From positions 74,717,935 to 74,781,934 of the forward strand of contig CM043950.1 in NCBI GenBank assembly GCA_014529385.2: 64,000 bases of DNA, written 5' to 3'. A program made the position numbers and the translations under genes. Shown piece after piece: positions 35,201 through 45,580 of this stretch (positions within the stretch are counted from its first letter, which is position 1; every line of letters begins with the position of its first letter). Source of the stretch: Adiantum capillus-veneris (lineage: Eukaryota > Streptophyta > Polypodiopsida > Polypodiales > Pteridaceae). A model generated the notes under the pieces. That model worked only from the letters and a program-made list of their open reading frames with translations, was not told where the DNA came from and did no database searches.

Positions 35201-36457
35201 ACCAAGATATAAGTTTCCAATACCCTTTACTTGACAAGTAATATCATCAGCAAGATAAACAACACCTTGAACTGGCAGTAGATGATAGTTATGGAGCCAC
35301 TTAGACTGATATGTCATATTTTTTGTAGCACCAGAATCGACAATAAAAAGTGATCCATCGTGTACATGAAGTATTCTGTCTGGAGCAACTGAACATAGGA
35401 CGCAGCTTGTTTCTGGTACAATGTTGTTTCGATGTTCAGTAGCATATGCTCTATTCCAATCTGTGTCGAATCGACGCTTATAGCACATATGAGTGGGATG
35501 ATCAGATCGTCCACAATAGTCACAAGAAGAAGAAGAAGAGTCTCTAGATAAACGTGGTTGTTTTGTGGTAATATTGTGTTCTTCATCATATTGACGTGTC
35601 CAACAATCATCTTTAGTATGGCCATTTGTATTGCAGTAAGAACATTGCTTATTAGGAAATTTGAGACGAGAGAAAATATTACCGCGACGGCCACCTCTGC
35701 GGTTTCCTCGTTGAAATGGACGCCTTCGAGCATAAAAAGCCCGTTCCATCTGTTGTGACTCAGTCTCCTCGTGTGAAATCATAGCTGTATCATGACTAGC
35801 ATTACGACGTTCTTGACGTTGAGAGTATTCAATTAAAGACATGCAGGCTTGGTCGAAATCAAGACCATCTTTATTAGAGAGAACAGTAACAATGTTATCA
35901 TAAGAAGAGTCCTTCACCGTATCAAGGAGAAGTGTAATCAGTTGCTTTTGTGGAACAGGATCACCGGTAGCAGCAAGTTGAGTAATAATAGATTTGAAAG
36001 ATTCAATATGTCGCGTCATGGTTGTACCAACTTCATATTGTAACTTGTTAAGCAACCCTCTCAAATAAAGTATTTATGTGACAGATTTCTTCTGAAAGTT
36101 TGCAATAAGGTACTTCCATACGTCGTGGGAAGTAGGCAGTTCGTACATATCAAGCAAAAGGAAATCAGTAAGAGCAGAAAGAATATACCGAGGAGCTGCT
36201 TTATCACGTCGTTGCCAATCCGTATAGGCAACATTCCAATCTTCAAATATAGGTCCTTCAGTGATAAGCACGTTATCATTATCCGTATCAACAGGCTGAG
36301 GCGGACACACACGATTTCCAAGAACAACATCGGAGAGTTCATCGCCTTCAAGAATTAACAACATCTTTGCTTTCCATCCTGGAAAACCTTGACCTTGGAA
36401 AGGAGGAACAGAACGCTGGCCAGAAGGAAAGCCGTTGACGAGAATATTCATAGCCAT
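32270..36457 (-). pseudogene. Copia-1 gag-pol polyprotein with two in-frame stops
   Basis: The start is taken at 36457 (MAMNILVNGFPSG), the first Met followed by a Copia gag. The whole frame to 32270 is 1,396 codons including the stop, without any frameshift; TAA at 36074-36076 and TGA at 33290-33292 interrupt it. In order: gag; CCHC knuckle CSYCNTNGHTKDDC (about residues 272-285) and a second Cys/His cluster CDYCGRSDHPTHMC (312-325); protease FIVDSGATKNMTY (about 372-384); and integrase with HTDICGPLP, LRSDNGGEYVS and PQQNGVAERKNRT. The RT follows with DYQETFSPVV, MDVRTPFLNGDLEEEIYM, LYGLKQASRAWY and LALYVDDTILVSND. RNase H has SWTSKKQRCVAVSTTESEYV and DNQSAISLAK. All catalytic motifs look complete. 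The length is normal for plant Copia. Confidence 0.95.
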
Positions 36458-37220
36458 ATCTTGTTGCGAGAAGACGTATAAGATAAGATCGCAGAATTTG
36501 CACACCATATATGGTGAAGGCCGCAATTGAGAATGAGAGAGATATGAGGACTGCGTTCTGTCAACAATAAACGTAAGAAGGATGCTCAAGGAACTTCCAA
36601 AGATGTGAGAGGCGTCACCCAAAAAGGGCAGGGTAAAGGAGACGTTAATAATAAAAGAGTCCTCAAAATAGAGTGGCGTGAGACGCAAGATTAACGGCCA
36701 CAATATGAATAGAAAAAAGCTAAATCTTCTCAAAAAAGTTAACGCCAAAATAAGAAAAACGATCGCGGACGCTTCACGAAGAAGTAGGACGAAGAAAGCT
36801 GCGTCAAGCTCAATTGCAGTAAAAACAGCATAACTTTCTGCTGTGAGCTCCGATTGACGCAAACCTAGAACTCAAATGGAAGAGCTCGAGGAGACGAACA
36901 AGTTTTGGATGAAAAGTGCCATTGCCATTGCGCTACGCTCAATTGCGCTTTTCCCGTTTCTCCAAATTTTGAGCAGAACAGTAAGAAAAATTGAGATGAA
37001 GTTCAGGGTGTCATCAACAAGAAAACGTAATCAACGATTAGATTGATTAGCAATAAACGTCACACAAAACACTAATCATATTCTTCTTAACACAAAACAA
37101 CCACAGTTAACAAGAATCAATGCTCAAAAATAAAATTTGTAGCAATTTTTGAATCTTACATGCAAATCGCATACACATACTGTTTTGTCACCATGAATTG
37201 AATCGGCGCATGATCGTTAC

Positions 37221-37233
37221 TGCTCTGATACCA
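37221..37233 (-). promoter_or_regulatory. Primer binding site of Copia-1 (initiator tRNA-Met)
   Basis: Minus-strand TGGTATCAGAGCA directly inside the 5' LTR. Confidence 0.92.
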
Positions 37234-37376
37234 TGTTGAGATGTAGAGAGAAAGAGAGAGAGACGAGACAAGAGACACACCATATACGCTCCCAAAGACT
37301 GATTCATATTGAGGACAAGATACATATATATAGGTGAGACCAAGTTGAGTAGAGTGAGCCATATATAGCTCCAACA
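37234..37376 (-). repeat. 5' LTR of Copia-1
   Basis: A 143-bp LTR. The target duplication AGGGA follows at 37377-37381. Confidence 0.94.
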
Positions 37377-37539
37377 AGGGACAATTTTCTATTCAAAGAT
37401 GCATCAAAGTCAAAGAGCACACTCTCCAGGGTGATTAGATACAAATGGGAGAGCACATGCAAACAAATGGCTCGTAATGAGCACGGTAGCAAAGGATTAG
37501 TAGTAGCACTGTTATCTAGGGAGAAGTTACACCCTATCA

Positions 37540-38112
37540 TCTAGGTGGTTCGCAGATATGAGTGCCCGCTATATGTGGGTTGGAGTTAGAGTCGAAGAGG
37601 CAGAGCTCTCTACATAATTGCATGTTACTTTTCTCCTAGCACATCTGAAATTGCTTCAGCTAAGGGGGAGTCGCCATAAATAATACTATATGAGGATATT
37701 TGGGAGTTTGCGAGGGATGGAGATGTCATTTTGCTCGGGGATTTCGATGCTAGGAGTCAGTACACCATGTCATTAGTCATATTTCTTTGACACTTCCAAG
37801 GAGATGTTGTGAGAGCTAGAATCCAAAGAGATGGGGCTCTCCAGGGCCTGAAAGGATTCTAAAGAGTTTACAAAGTATGGAAGAGAGAATGGAGATATCT
37901 GATTGAGATGGGCACAGCACATGGATTGACCATTTTGAATGGCCTTGATAAATACTCATCCTTAGGTAAATTTTCTTGCTTCCCTCATAGACATGGTGGT
38001 AGCATTGTGGATTATTTTATGTCTCCTACATCACTTATACCCCGCATTCAGAACTTATCAAACTTACCCAAACCTGCTGGAGTGGTTGTAGATCATGCAC
38101 ATATATACACCT
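37540..38112 (+). mobile_element. LINE-D: endonuclease fragment
   Basis: Forward frames give RYECPLYVGWS, RGRALYIIACYFSPSTSEIAS, FARDGDVILLGDFDARSQY (the catalytic GDFNAR-type motif of LINE endonucleases), then GLTILNGLDKYSSLGKFSCF, PHRHGGSIVDYFMSP and VVVDHAHIYT (37908-38114). The order matches LINE-C, with clear similarity around the NGLDxxxxxGxxxxxPH and VDY motifs. Several stops are present and no RT follows. Copia-1 sits just upstream and probably cut this LINE. Confidence 0.72.
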
Positions 38113-38221
38113 AGATGAATCCAAGATAAGCCCGGAATCACCCTTAAGAGGAAAGTGCAAGGTATAGATCCATGATAATCACCCATAAGAAAAATAACCA
38201 TCAACTACATCATGCATAGTA

Positions 38222-38513
38222 TTGACTAAATACCACGGCATCTCCACTAATCGTGTTTTGCAGCTTGGCACCCAATTATGCAAATTGGATGATGATTACA
38301 AAGAGGCATTCCGTTATGGTTTAGATGAGTATATTTTCGAAGTGCTCGATCCAATAGATCTCAAAAAGGCAATAGCGATTGCTCTCACACAGGAGATGAA
38401 GCACAACAAAAGAAAGCCTAGGGAGAACAAGGCTTCTCACAATACCTCTCAGACTCCTTAGAACCCACAAAACGGTAAGAACGGTAACTCTTCTAGACAA
38501 TCTTCCTCTAGTC
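38222..38513 (+). pseudogene. Old Gypsy-type gag fragment, part 1
   Basis: An open frame reads LDDDYKEAFRYGLDEYIFEVLDPIDLKKAIAIALTQEMKHNKRKPRENK, which has the AFxxGL...A...A..xE layout of a gag C-terminus followed by a basic, Ser/Gln-rich tail. It is cut by Gypsy-1 at 38513. The sequence past Gypsy-1 (49884-50050), which contains a Cys-rich CYHCH, appears to be its continuation. No LTR of this element was found. Confidence 0.5.
38509..38513. repeat. Target site duplication of Gypsy-1 (left)
   Basis: TAGTC precedes TGTTGATCGC and recurs at 49879-49883 after the 3' LTR. Confidence 0.92.
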
Positions 38514-39472
38514 TGTTGATCGCTGGGTCAACAACACAACATAACTCAAGTTTCGTACCAAAGTCTTATCTTTTGCGAGTTATGAAATGCCGTGGATTAT
38601 GGCTATAAACCTCATTTGTAATGAGTAGTTATTCTAGTTTTAGAAGCTGGGGTGCAATGGCACTTCCAGATTGTAAATACAAAGCCACTTGACCCTTTCA
38701 ACCCCATTTTTGGTCAAACCTAAGGTAGCCTTAGTATATAAGGTACCTAGGTCATTTTGTAAAAAAGACTTTAATCATAATCAAAAATTTAGCACTGCCG
38801 TCTACTGTGTGTGAGAGAGAAAGAGAGTGACCGTGAGCTTTATCCTCTCGCTACACCCGGCTCGCTTAACACATTGGAGATCGGACTGCACCATTGTTGT
38901 AGGATCGAGGAGAGCTACGCGACAACGCCAAGCATTCCACGCGAGATAAAGCGCACACGCCGACGCATCTACGAGCTATTTGTGGCCGTAAATGTATCAA
39001 ACGATGTCTGTTTTTTGCGTGCTAGTAGTCTATAGAATCGTGGCGACATAAGCTATGGATAGGTACTCATAAATTTGAGTTTCGGGCACTTTCAAAATTC
39101 TACTCTGTCATCCTACGCGTTTTTGGCAGATGGGTTTAGAGTGAGGGTTTTGAGTGTAGAAGCTTAGAGACAGGTGTATCCTAGTGAGGGGATGGTGTTC
39201 CTTAAGTTTCGTATGAATCTGGCATGATTAGGTGAGTTACCTTCCGTATGTGTGTATGTGGCTAGGTGGTGTAGTTGAGAGCAGTGAGGTTCTTGATTGT
39301 GGTTTAGTCGGCCTTCCTGAGTGTTGTATGTGTAGGATGGTCTCAGCCTCACAAGCTAAAGAGATTTGCTCCGTGTGCCTATCGTGTCATCTGTTTCCTC
39401 GATTGACATTACGTTGATCTAGGTAGTGTTTGCATGCACTTCATGGGTGTGTGAGTCGCTCTCCGTCCAACA
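38514..39472 (+). repeat. 5' LTR of Gypsy-1
   Basis: A 959-bp LTR with a TATA-like TATATAAGG at 38735 and a transcribed part rich in short GAGA runs (about 38811-38830). It includes the 12-mer CATCCTACGCGT at 39109-39120, which is shared with the palindrome array of the leader. Confidence 0.93.
38735..38743 (+). promoter_or_regulatory. TATA-like box in the Gypsy-1 LTR
   Basis: TATATAAGG, conserved in the 3' LTR near 49141-49149. It is placed as expected for an LTR promoter. This is an assignment by sequence only. Confidence 0.5.
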
Positions 39473-39473
39473 T

Positions 39474-39491
39474 TGGCGCCATTGCCGGGGA
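39474..39491 (+). promoter_or_regulatory. Primer binding site of Gypsy-1 (tRNA-Asp type)
   Basis: TGGCGCCATTGCCGGGGA starts one base after the LTR terminal CA. It matches the complement of the plant tRNA-Asp 3' end except for one base, and this primer is common in plant Gypsy elements. Confidence 0.85.
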
Positions 39492-42160
39492 CACAAGGAT
39501 CTAAGTAGGTTTCCTACTAACACTCGTTTGATGGTTGCTTGATTTAGTTTCGGCTAAAGAAAGCGTTTTTCTTAAGTGGATCTGGAAGAGGATATTCCGC
39601 GATCAAGTGGATAGCCAGGAAGCGTGTGTCTTGCCGAGGGTCTAGGACTAGATAGGTTTAGTTAGGATCTGTGGATTAGAGTAGTTGTTGGTGGTCGAGT
39701 GATTTGTGAGGTGATAAAAGCGTTTACTAGTCCGTGTGTGGTAGTGAAGCGTTTTTTACTCATAGATGCAAAACCCCATATGATTTGTAGGAGTAGCTTT
39801 AGGTAAGTGATCCGATTCTGATCTAGAGCTATTCATCACTGAATTATTTGCTGAAGTACTTGATTGCATTTGAAATCACGAAAAAGTGTGCTTTTGAGGG
39901 TAATAATGCATTAAACAATCTTTTGTGGATATTTTTGTATGACTGACTGATGCTGTGCATATAAAAGAGCATTTGCAAGGGTTCTGTGAAGAAAACCTGC
40001 AATTCTGTAAATATAGACATCCTACACGTAGGATGTCTCAAGGGGGTTCTGGAGACCAAATTTGAAAATTCTGACTACACCAATGTGTTCAGAAGGTAGG
40101 TTTTATCCTAGCAACATATTAACTTGGGTGTTTTTCCCTATTTTTGTTGACCAAAAGCCAAAAGGTGGAGTCAGAAAACGTAAAATTTCAGAAAAGGCTT
40201 AAATTGAGTGATTTTTGCATGTTTTTGCAATTGTGAAGCATACTTGCACTTGCTGAGAGCATAAGGAAGCATCAGGGACACTTCAATCTCAAAAAATCAG
40301 AAGTAGACATCCTACCCGTAGGATGTCTACAGGGTGATCTGGTGGAAATTTTGAAATTCTGAGTTGACCAGTGTGTTCAGAAGGTAGGTTTTACCCTATT
40401 TTCACCCGGAAAGAGGAACTTGACCATATCTTGACAGGATAAGACCAAAAGACGAAAATTGCCAAACATCCTACCCAAATTGTGCCCAAGGCATAATTTT
40501 TGAGACCAAACCATACGGTGACTTCATGTGCATGTTATACATGATGTTTTAAGTGCATGTGATAAATTTCATCTCATTTGGGTTAGTGAAAGGAAGATTG
40601 AACGGACTTTAGCATTTTTTACTAAAAAAGGCAAGAAAAGCTAGTTTTGGGGTCTTTTGACATCCAAATTAAAATCTAAGCATACCATTGGGTTGTTGAC
40701 ATCAAGGGGAAGCTGTGGCTCAAGTTTGGGGAAATTCTAAGCAATTAGACATCCTACGCGTAGGATGTCTTCACCATGATTTAACACTCCAAATCAACCT
40801 CTGAGCATACCACAGTGATCAGCACCTTAAGGAGAGTCTGTGGTTCAAATTTGGGGCAATTATGAGCAATTAGACATCCTACGCGTAGGATGTATAAGGC
40901 ATGATTTAGATGCCAAATTCAAACTGTGGACATAGCAGGGTGTCATATAGCCTTAGATAAGCCTCCTAGGAAAATTTGGTCCAATTTGGAGTTGGTTTGA
41001 CTAGTGAATTCATCATAACAGACATCAAGCTTTTGGAACAGATTCTTGATCATTTGACCAACCTATAGGTGTCATAATAAAAAAGTAAAAATAGCTGTGA
41101 GCTTAGCACATCAAGGGGAAGCTGCAGTGCAAGTTTGAGCTGAAACAGAGCAAAAAGACATCCTACGCGTAGGATGTCTCCATGGTCATAAAGTGGTCAA
41201 AATTATACTTTGGCCATATAGGGAGGTTCTAAGTGTCTCAAGGATTCTAGAATTTTTTTCAAAAGTGAATTTGGACCTTGTTTAGCCTATTCACCAAGCA
41301 AAGACAAGAATTGTTAGACATCCTATTCTAGGAGTGCACTAGAAGTTTATGCAGCCCAAATCTTGACCTATTGGCATCCAAATTCAACTTTGAGCATACC
41401 ATTGGGTTGTTGGGCACTAGGAGAATCTTGGGATCAAGGTTGGACAAAATCTGAGCAATAAGACATCCTACGCGTAGGATGTCTCCAGCTTGATTTAGGA
41501 CTCCAAACCAACCTATGAGCACACCACTTAGTTAAGCACATTAAGGGGAAGCTACAATGCAAGTGTGAGCTGAAACAGAGCAAAAAGACATCCTACGCGT
41601 AGGATGTCTCCAGCTTGATTTAGGACTCCAAACCAACCTATGAGCACACCATTGTGATCAGCACATCAAGGAGAAGCTAGGGTGAAAATTTCAAGTCATT
41701 CTGAGAAAAAATACATACTACGCGTAGGATGTCTCAAGGCCATTTTTAGGTCCAAATGAAATTCTGAGCATACCATTGTGTTGCTGGACTTAAGGGGAGT
41801 CTCTGGAACAAATTTTGTTAAATTCTGAGCATATAGACATACTACGCGTAGGATGTCTCTAGGCCAGTTTTAGGGTCCAATTGTACTTTTGACCATACAA
41901 AAGTGTTCACATTGTCACAGAGATCCCAAATCTTCTTTTAAAATTGAATTTGGACTCATTTTGACGTGTCTAAACTGCATTTCACTATTTTGGCCATAAC
42001 TTTCACAAACGGTATCGGATCGGAAAAGTTTTTATATCAAAACGTAGCCTAAGAGCTAGGGGTGTCTAAAAGCGAGAATTGTGACGAAACGGTTGCGGTT
42101 TTGGATATAGTTTCGACTTTTCCCTAACCAAAGCACTTGAACACAGTGGACTAAGTCTAC
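39492..42160 (+). other. Long untranslated leader of Gypsy-1
   Basis: About 2.7 kb between PBS and gag with no usable reading frame. Its second half consists of a degenerate tandem-like array of about 125-bp units, each centred on a 24-bp palindrome (listed separately). Words such as AAGGGGAAGCT, GCAAGTTTGAGCTGAAACAGAG and CCAAATTCAACTTTGAGCATACCA recur between palindromes. Confidence 0.8.
40015..41858 (+). repeat. Array of 24-bp palindromes in the Gypsy-1 leader
   Basis: The unit is an 11-bp arm AGACATCCTAC, a central dinucleotide (usually GC), and the arm GTAGGATGTCT. Copies start at 40015 (centre AC), 40305 (centre CC), 40747, 40872 (last arm ends TGTAT), 41156, 41461, 41586, 41711 (ATACATACTAC) and 41835 (AGACATACTAC). 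A decayed tenth copy starts at 41316. Spacings are 290, 442, 125, 284, 160, 145, 125, 125 and 124 bp. With centre GC the unit is a perfect palindrome containing CGCG. The arms are much better kept than the flanks. The function is not known to me. It could be a structured RNA element, a dimer-initiation or packaging site, or a protein-binding site. Confidence 0.95.
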
Positions 42161-45100
42161 TTGAACCAAGCAAAAGCTCTTAAGCCGAGAAATCATGTCT
42201 ACCCTAGATTCAAATGCAACTTACACAGCTTGGAGATCCCGATGATAGAGGAATATCCTCCCACAATGGATCTTCCAAACTTGCAATTGATAAAGACCCA
42301 TCTTGTTGAGAGAGTTTGGATGATTGGTCATGAGAGTGAAGGACTATATAGATACATTGACGACAATGCGGTCCATCTTTATAGGTGCTTAGATCCATAC
42401 CTAGAAGAGATAACGGATTACAAGCTCTTATATGTTTACACATACGGAGTCGACTGTCAATGGAGATCTATAGTTGTCGACAAGTATGGACGAGAATACA
42501 GAGTTGTAGAAAGCACAAATCAACAGACTGTACTAGAAAGAGGCGGATATTTGGTCAATGAAGGACCGCAAATGCCTCCACCAAACATGAGAATTCCTAT
42601 AGGAATTCCAAGAAGAAAGCCACCAGGATTCCCCTCAAGAGCGATAACGAGAGAAGGATTGGGAGAGTCTCTGGTTAGACTTGTAGAAAATCAACGAGTT
42701 AGACCATCCCAAGTCTAGAAATGGGTAAACAGAAAATACTCCGGAGATAAAGATTCAAGAGATCATGTAACGGCTTTTAGATGAGTGATTAGAGCAAAGG
42801 AAGTTTCAGATTTTGCGACATAGTTTGTGGGATTTGGATTGATTCTAGAAGATGATGCAGTTACATGGTTCAACTCGGTGGAAAAATGGGATTTTGAGAC
42901 CCTAGATGAGCTGTTTGAGGAGTTTATTGAAGAATTCTCGCCTACGGCGGAAGAGTGCTATTATAGCATGGAAAATGCTAGGGAGAGGTATGTACAACCT
43001 GTTCCAGAAGCACCTACTCCACCTAGATACATTACGGGGAATGCGCCAAGACCAGTAGGAGTTTTAAGGCCACAACTTGTCTTAGGACAACAACCTCCGC
43101 TGCCAGGTGCTAGAATTCAGGTAGACATGAGAGACATTCCAATGATGGAAGCATCAAATAAACCAACGCCAGTACCAGCTACAATGTGGTATAGCAACCA
43201 AAGTGAGTACTACCCTTCGGAGCAACAAAATGTGAGAGAAACACATGGAGTGGTGAGGCCGGTACAATCTCCACCTCGTGGGTTTCAGTCGAAATAAAGA
43301 AGGTATGAAATCGACGAAAGGACATTGCGATTCATTGCAAATAGCGGCTTATCTAGGTCAAAGCTTGCTTATAGCCAAGAGGAAATGATAAAAGAATCTC
43401 CTCAACCAGAGACAGATTGTCACAAAAGTCGTGACAACCACTTGGTCAAACAATGTCCTCATACGGAGATCATTAAAGTAAATGCCTATTGTCTTGAGTG
43501 TGGCATCACTCACTTAATCCCCGATTGCCCGAAAAAACCAAACTAAATCAGGAAAATCAGGACAAATGTATTAGGGATTGTTCAGCTACCTAGTAGCTCA
43601 GAAAATGAAAATGTCATACCAGTTCAAGTGGTTACGAGAGCACAAGCTCAAAAGAAAGCTGATGAGAATCCAGAGACAAAGAACACGAAAAGTGACATGA
43701 GTCCAAAGACAGATGATGGACCAAAGACAAACGCACCTAGTCAGAAAACCAAGAGCAAACGAAATAGTTGGAAAGCTAGAAAGACTAGGATGAAAGCACG
43801 CAGGGAACGAGAGCAAAAATCCCTAGCTGAGAAGCTTACCGAAGCTGAAAAGAAGATAAAACAACATGAAGAAAAGGAGGCACCTTCTCTTACACAGATG
43901 GTTAAAACTCTACAAGAACCATCCACGGATGAGAAACCGAAAAGTGCTAGTTCAGGATGATTTGTGTTGGCAGAGAAGGTTAATGAGACATTAGATGCCC
44001 TCCTGAAAGCCTATGATGTGAGGCTCAAAAACAACCAAACCCAAGAACACAGGTGGATGACATATCCCTATGTGGAACTAGAAAAGTAAAGGTTTGAAAG
44101 GTGCCATAAAATGATTCAAACAGCCCAAGCTTTACTAGAACCACCAAGTGCAAAACCTGAGGATGTGATCCGTGTCATGCCTACACAAGTAATCCCACCA
44201 AACAAGGAACTAAAAGAGCCAAATTCTATTCATGAGCACAGACCAAACCTGAAAGACCCAGCTTTAGAACCAACGATAGTAGTGAATACCACGGATAACT
44301 CTTCGGAGGGATTTCACCAAGCTATACCTGAGGATTGTAAAGAGATAGATGGTCTTGACGAATTGTGGAAACAAGTCAGAGAGGCCAATGAAGCCGATAA
44401 CCTAAGAAGACGAGTAGACAAGACTGGTGATGAACGAGGAGTGTTTCTACCACCAATAGAGGAATTTGAGACTGGATCTCAAATGAATCTAGACGCGCAA
44501 TCGTATTGGGGTGAGAAAGGATCTGTACAATCTATGGATAGTCAACCCCATTCGCTAAGAACACTACCGTCCTACATGGGAGAGTACGAGACCAAGTCAA
44601 ATGTGGTTGCAGTCCTATCACAGAGACTGACTCCCAACAAGGCCATCGATTCAAAGGGGCTAGTAGATATTCTATCTACCCCAGTCACCTGTACAATAAT
44701 GTTAGCCGAGTTGCTTCCGTGTGGGCTAATGTGGGTAAATGTCTCAACTAAATACTAGGCCAGTTCCATTAACTAAATGCCTCAACTAAATACTAGGCCA
44801 GTTCCATTAACCAAGGTAGGAGAGTACTACGAGGGAGAAGATGGAAACACCACCCTTCCTGTAGAATTCAATAATGTAAAAACCATGGCAATCCTTGACA
44901 GTGGAGCTGGTGTGGCCATTGCAACCAAAGAGGTTTGGAAAAAATGGGAAAAACCTGCCTTGATATCCACACGAATGACCCTGCAGCTTGCAGACGGACA
45001 TAAGGAAAAGCCCCTAGGACTTCTAGAAAAAGTACTTGTTACTTCTTGTGGCATTGAATATGAACACACTTTTGCTGTTGTTTACTTTGGCAAGAAGAAC

Positions 45101-45580
45101 AACTATGACATCATTCTGGGAAGACCATTCATGCGACAATTGAAAATGGTCCAAGATTGGGGTTATGACCATATATACCTGAGACATATGGAAACCATAA
45201 CAAAGATAAAGTTGAGGGACCATAGCTATAGGGATGTGATGAGAACACCGGTTGAGGAGTTTGATTCCGCCACAGTAGCAGGATCAGAACTTCCAGCTTG
45301 GTTAGGTAAGCCTAAAGAACTGTGGATGTGTGGAGCTTCTCAATGTGGTAGCTTGAAACGTGAGGAATGTATCCTAGAGCGGGTTATAGAGGATATGGAC
45401 TATATCCCAGAACCATTTTCTGAAGAAGAGTTAGAGACTTTTGGATGGGAACACATCTTGGATACTCTGGACGTGTGCGCTGTGGAGGATGCTCCCACAA
45501 CAAAGTTTTGTGATGAAAATGGCTATGATGTCGTTCCTTATTTTACAGTGAGTGTAATCCAAGAAAACGAAGAGATCTAG
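42161..45580 (+). pseudogene. Gypsy-1 gag-protease polyprotein, interrupted by stops
   Basis: From ATG at 42161 the listed open pieces (42161, 42827, 43325, 43628, 44111, 44777 starts) are all in one frame, separated by single stops at 42716, 42782, 42820, 43295, 43544, 43958 and 44087 and a stop at 44756 beside a 38-bp duplication. An N-terminal region of about 185 residues is of unknown family. Then come the gag-like DAVTWFNSVEKWDFETLDELFEEF (42859-42930), Cys/His clusters CHKSRDNHLVKQC and CLECGITHLIPDC (43419-43531), a Lys/Glu-rich coiled-coil-like stretch (43740-43890), and the aspartic protease core AILDSGAGVAIATK (44889-44930) with YDIILGRPFM near 45106. The frame ends at 45580; no RT follows. 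Confidence 0.85.
44739..44812 (+). repeat. 38-bp tandem duplication before the protease
   Basis: Two near-identical copies of an ATGYCTCAACTAAATACTAGG block start at 44739 and 44777. The length is not a multiple of three, so it disturbs the frame. Confidence 0.9.

Larger units (their letters stand above)
31879..37376 (-). mobile_element. Copia-1, nearly intact LTR retrotransposon
   Basis: A 5.5-kb element on the minus strand. Its LTRs are 143 bp (31879-32021 and 37234-37376), starting TGTTGAGATG and ending CTCCAACA, with four differences by my count. The PBS TGGTATCAGAGCA is on the minus strand at 37221-37233, and a purine-rich TTTGAGTGGAGG ends at the other LTR (32022-32033). Both flanks carry AGGGA. 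One frame covers gag, protease, integrase, RT and RNase H and is broken by just two stops. This is the youngest-looking element in the window together with Copia-2. Confidence 0.95.

Noticed and set aside
40015-41858. Palindrome array considered as a CRISPR array
   Set aside because: The repeats are palindromes inside a degenerate tandem unit of a plant retrotransposon leader. Spacings vary from 124 to 442 bp, spacers are related to each other, and no cas gene is present.
42161-45580. Idea that the stop codons are repaired by U-to-C RNA editing
   Set aside because: Such editing is known from plant organelles, not from nuclear transposon transcripts. Methylation-driven decay explains the pattern more simply.
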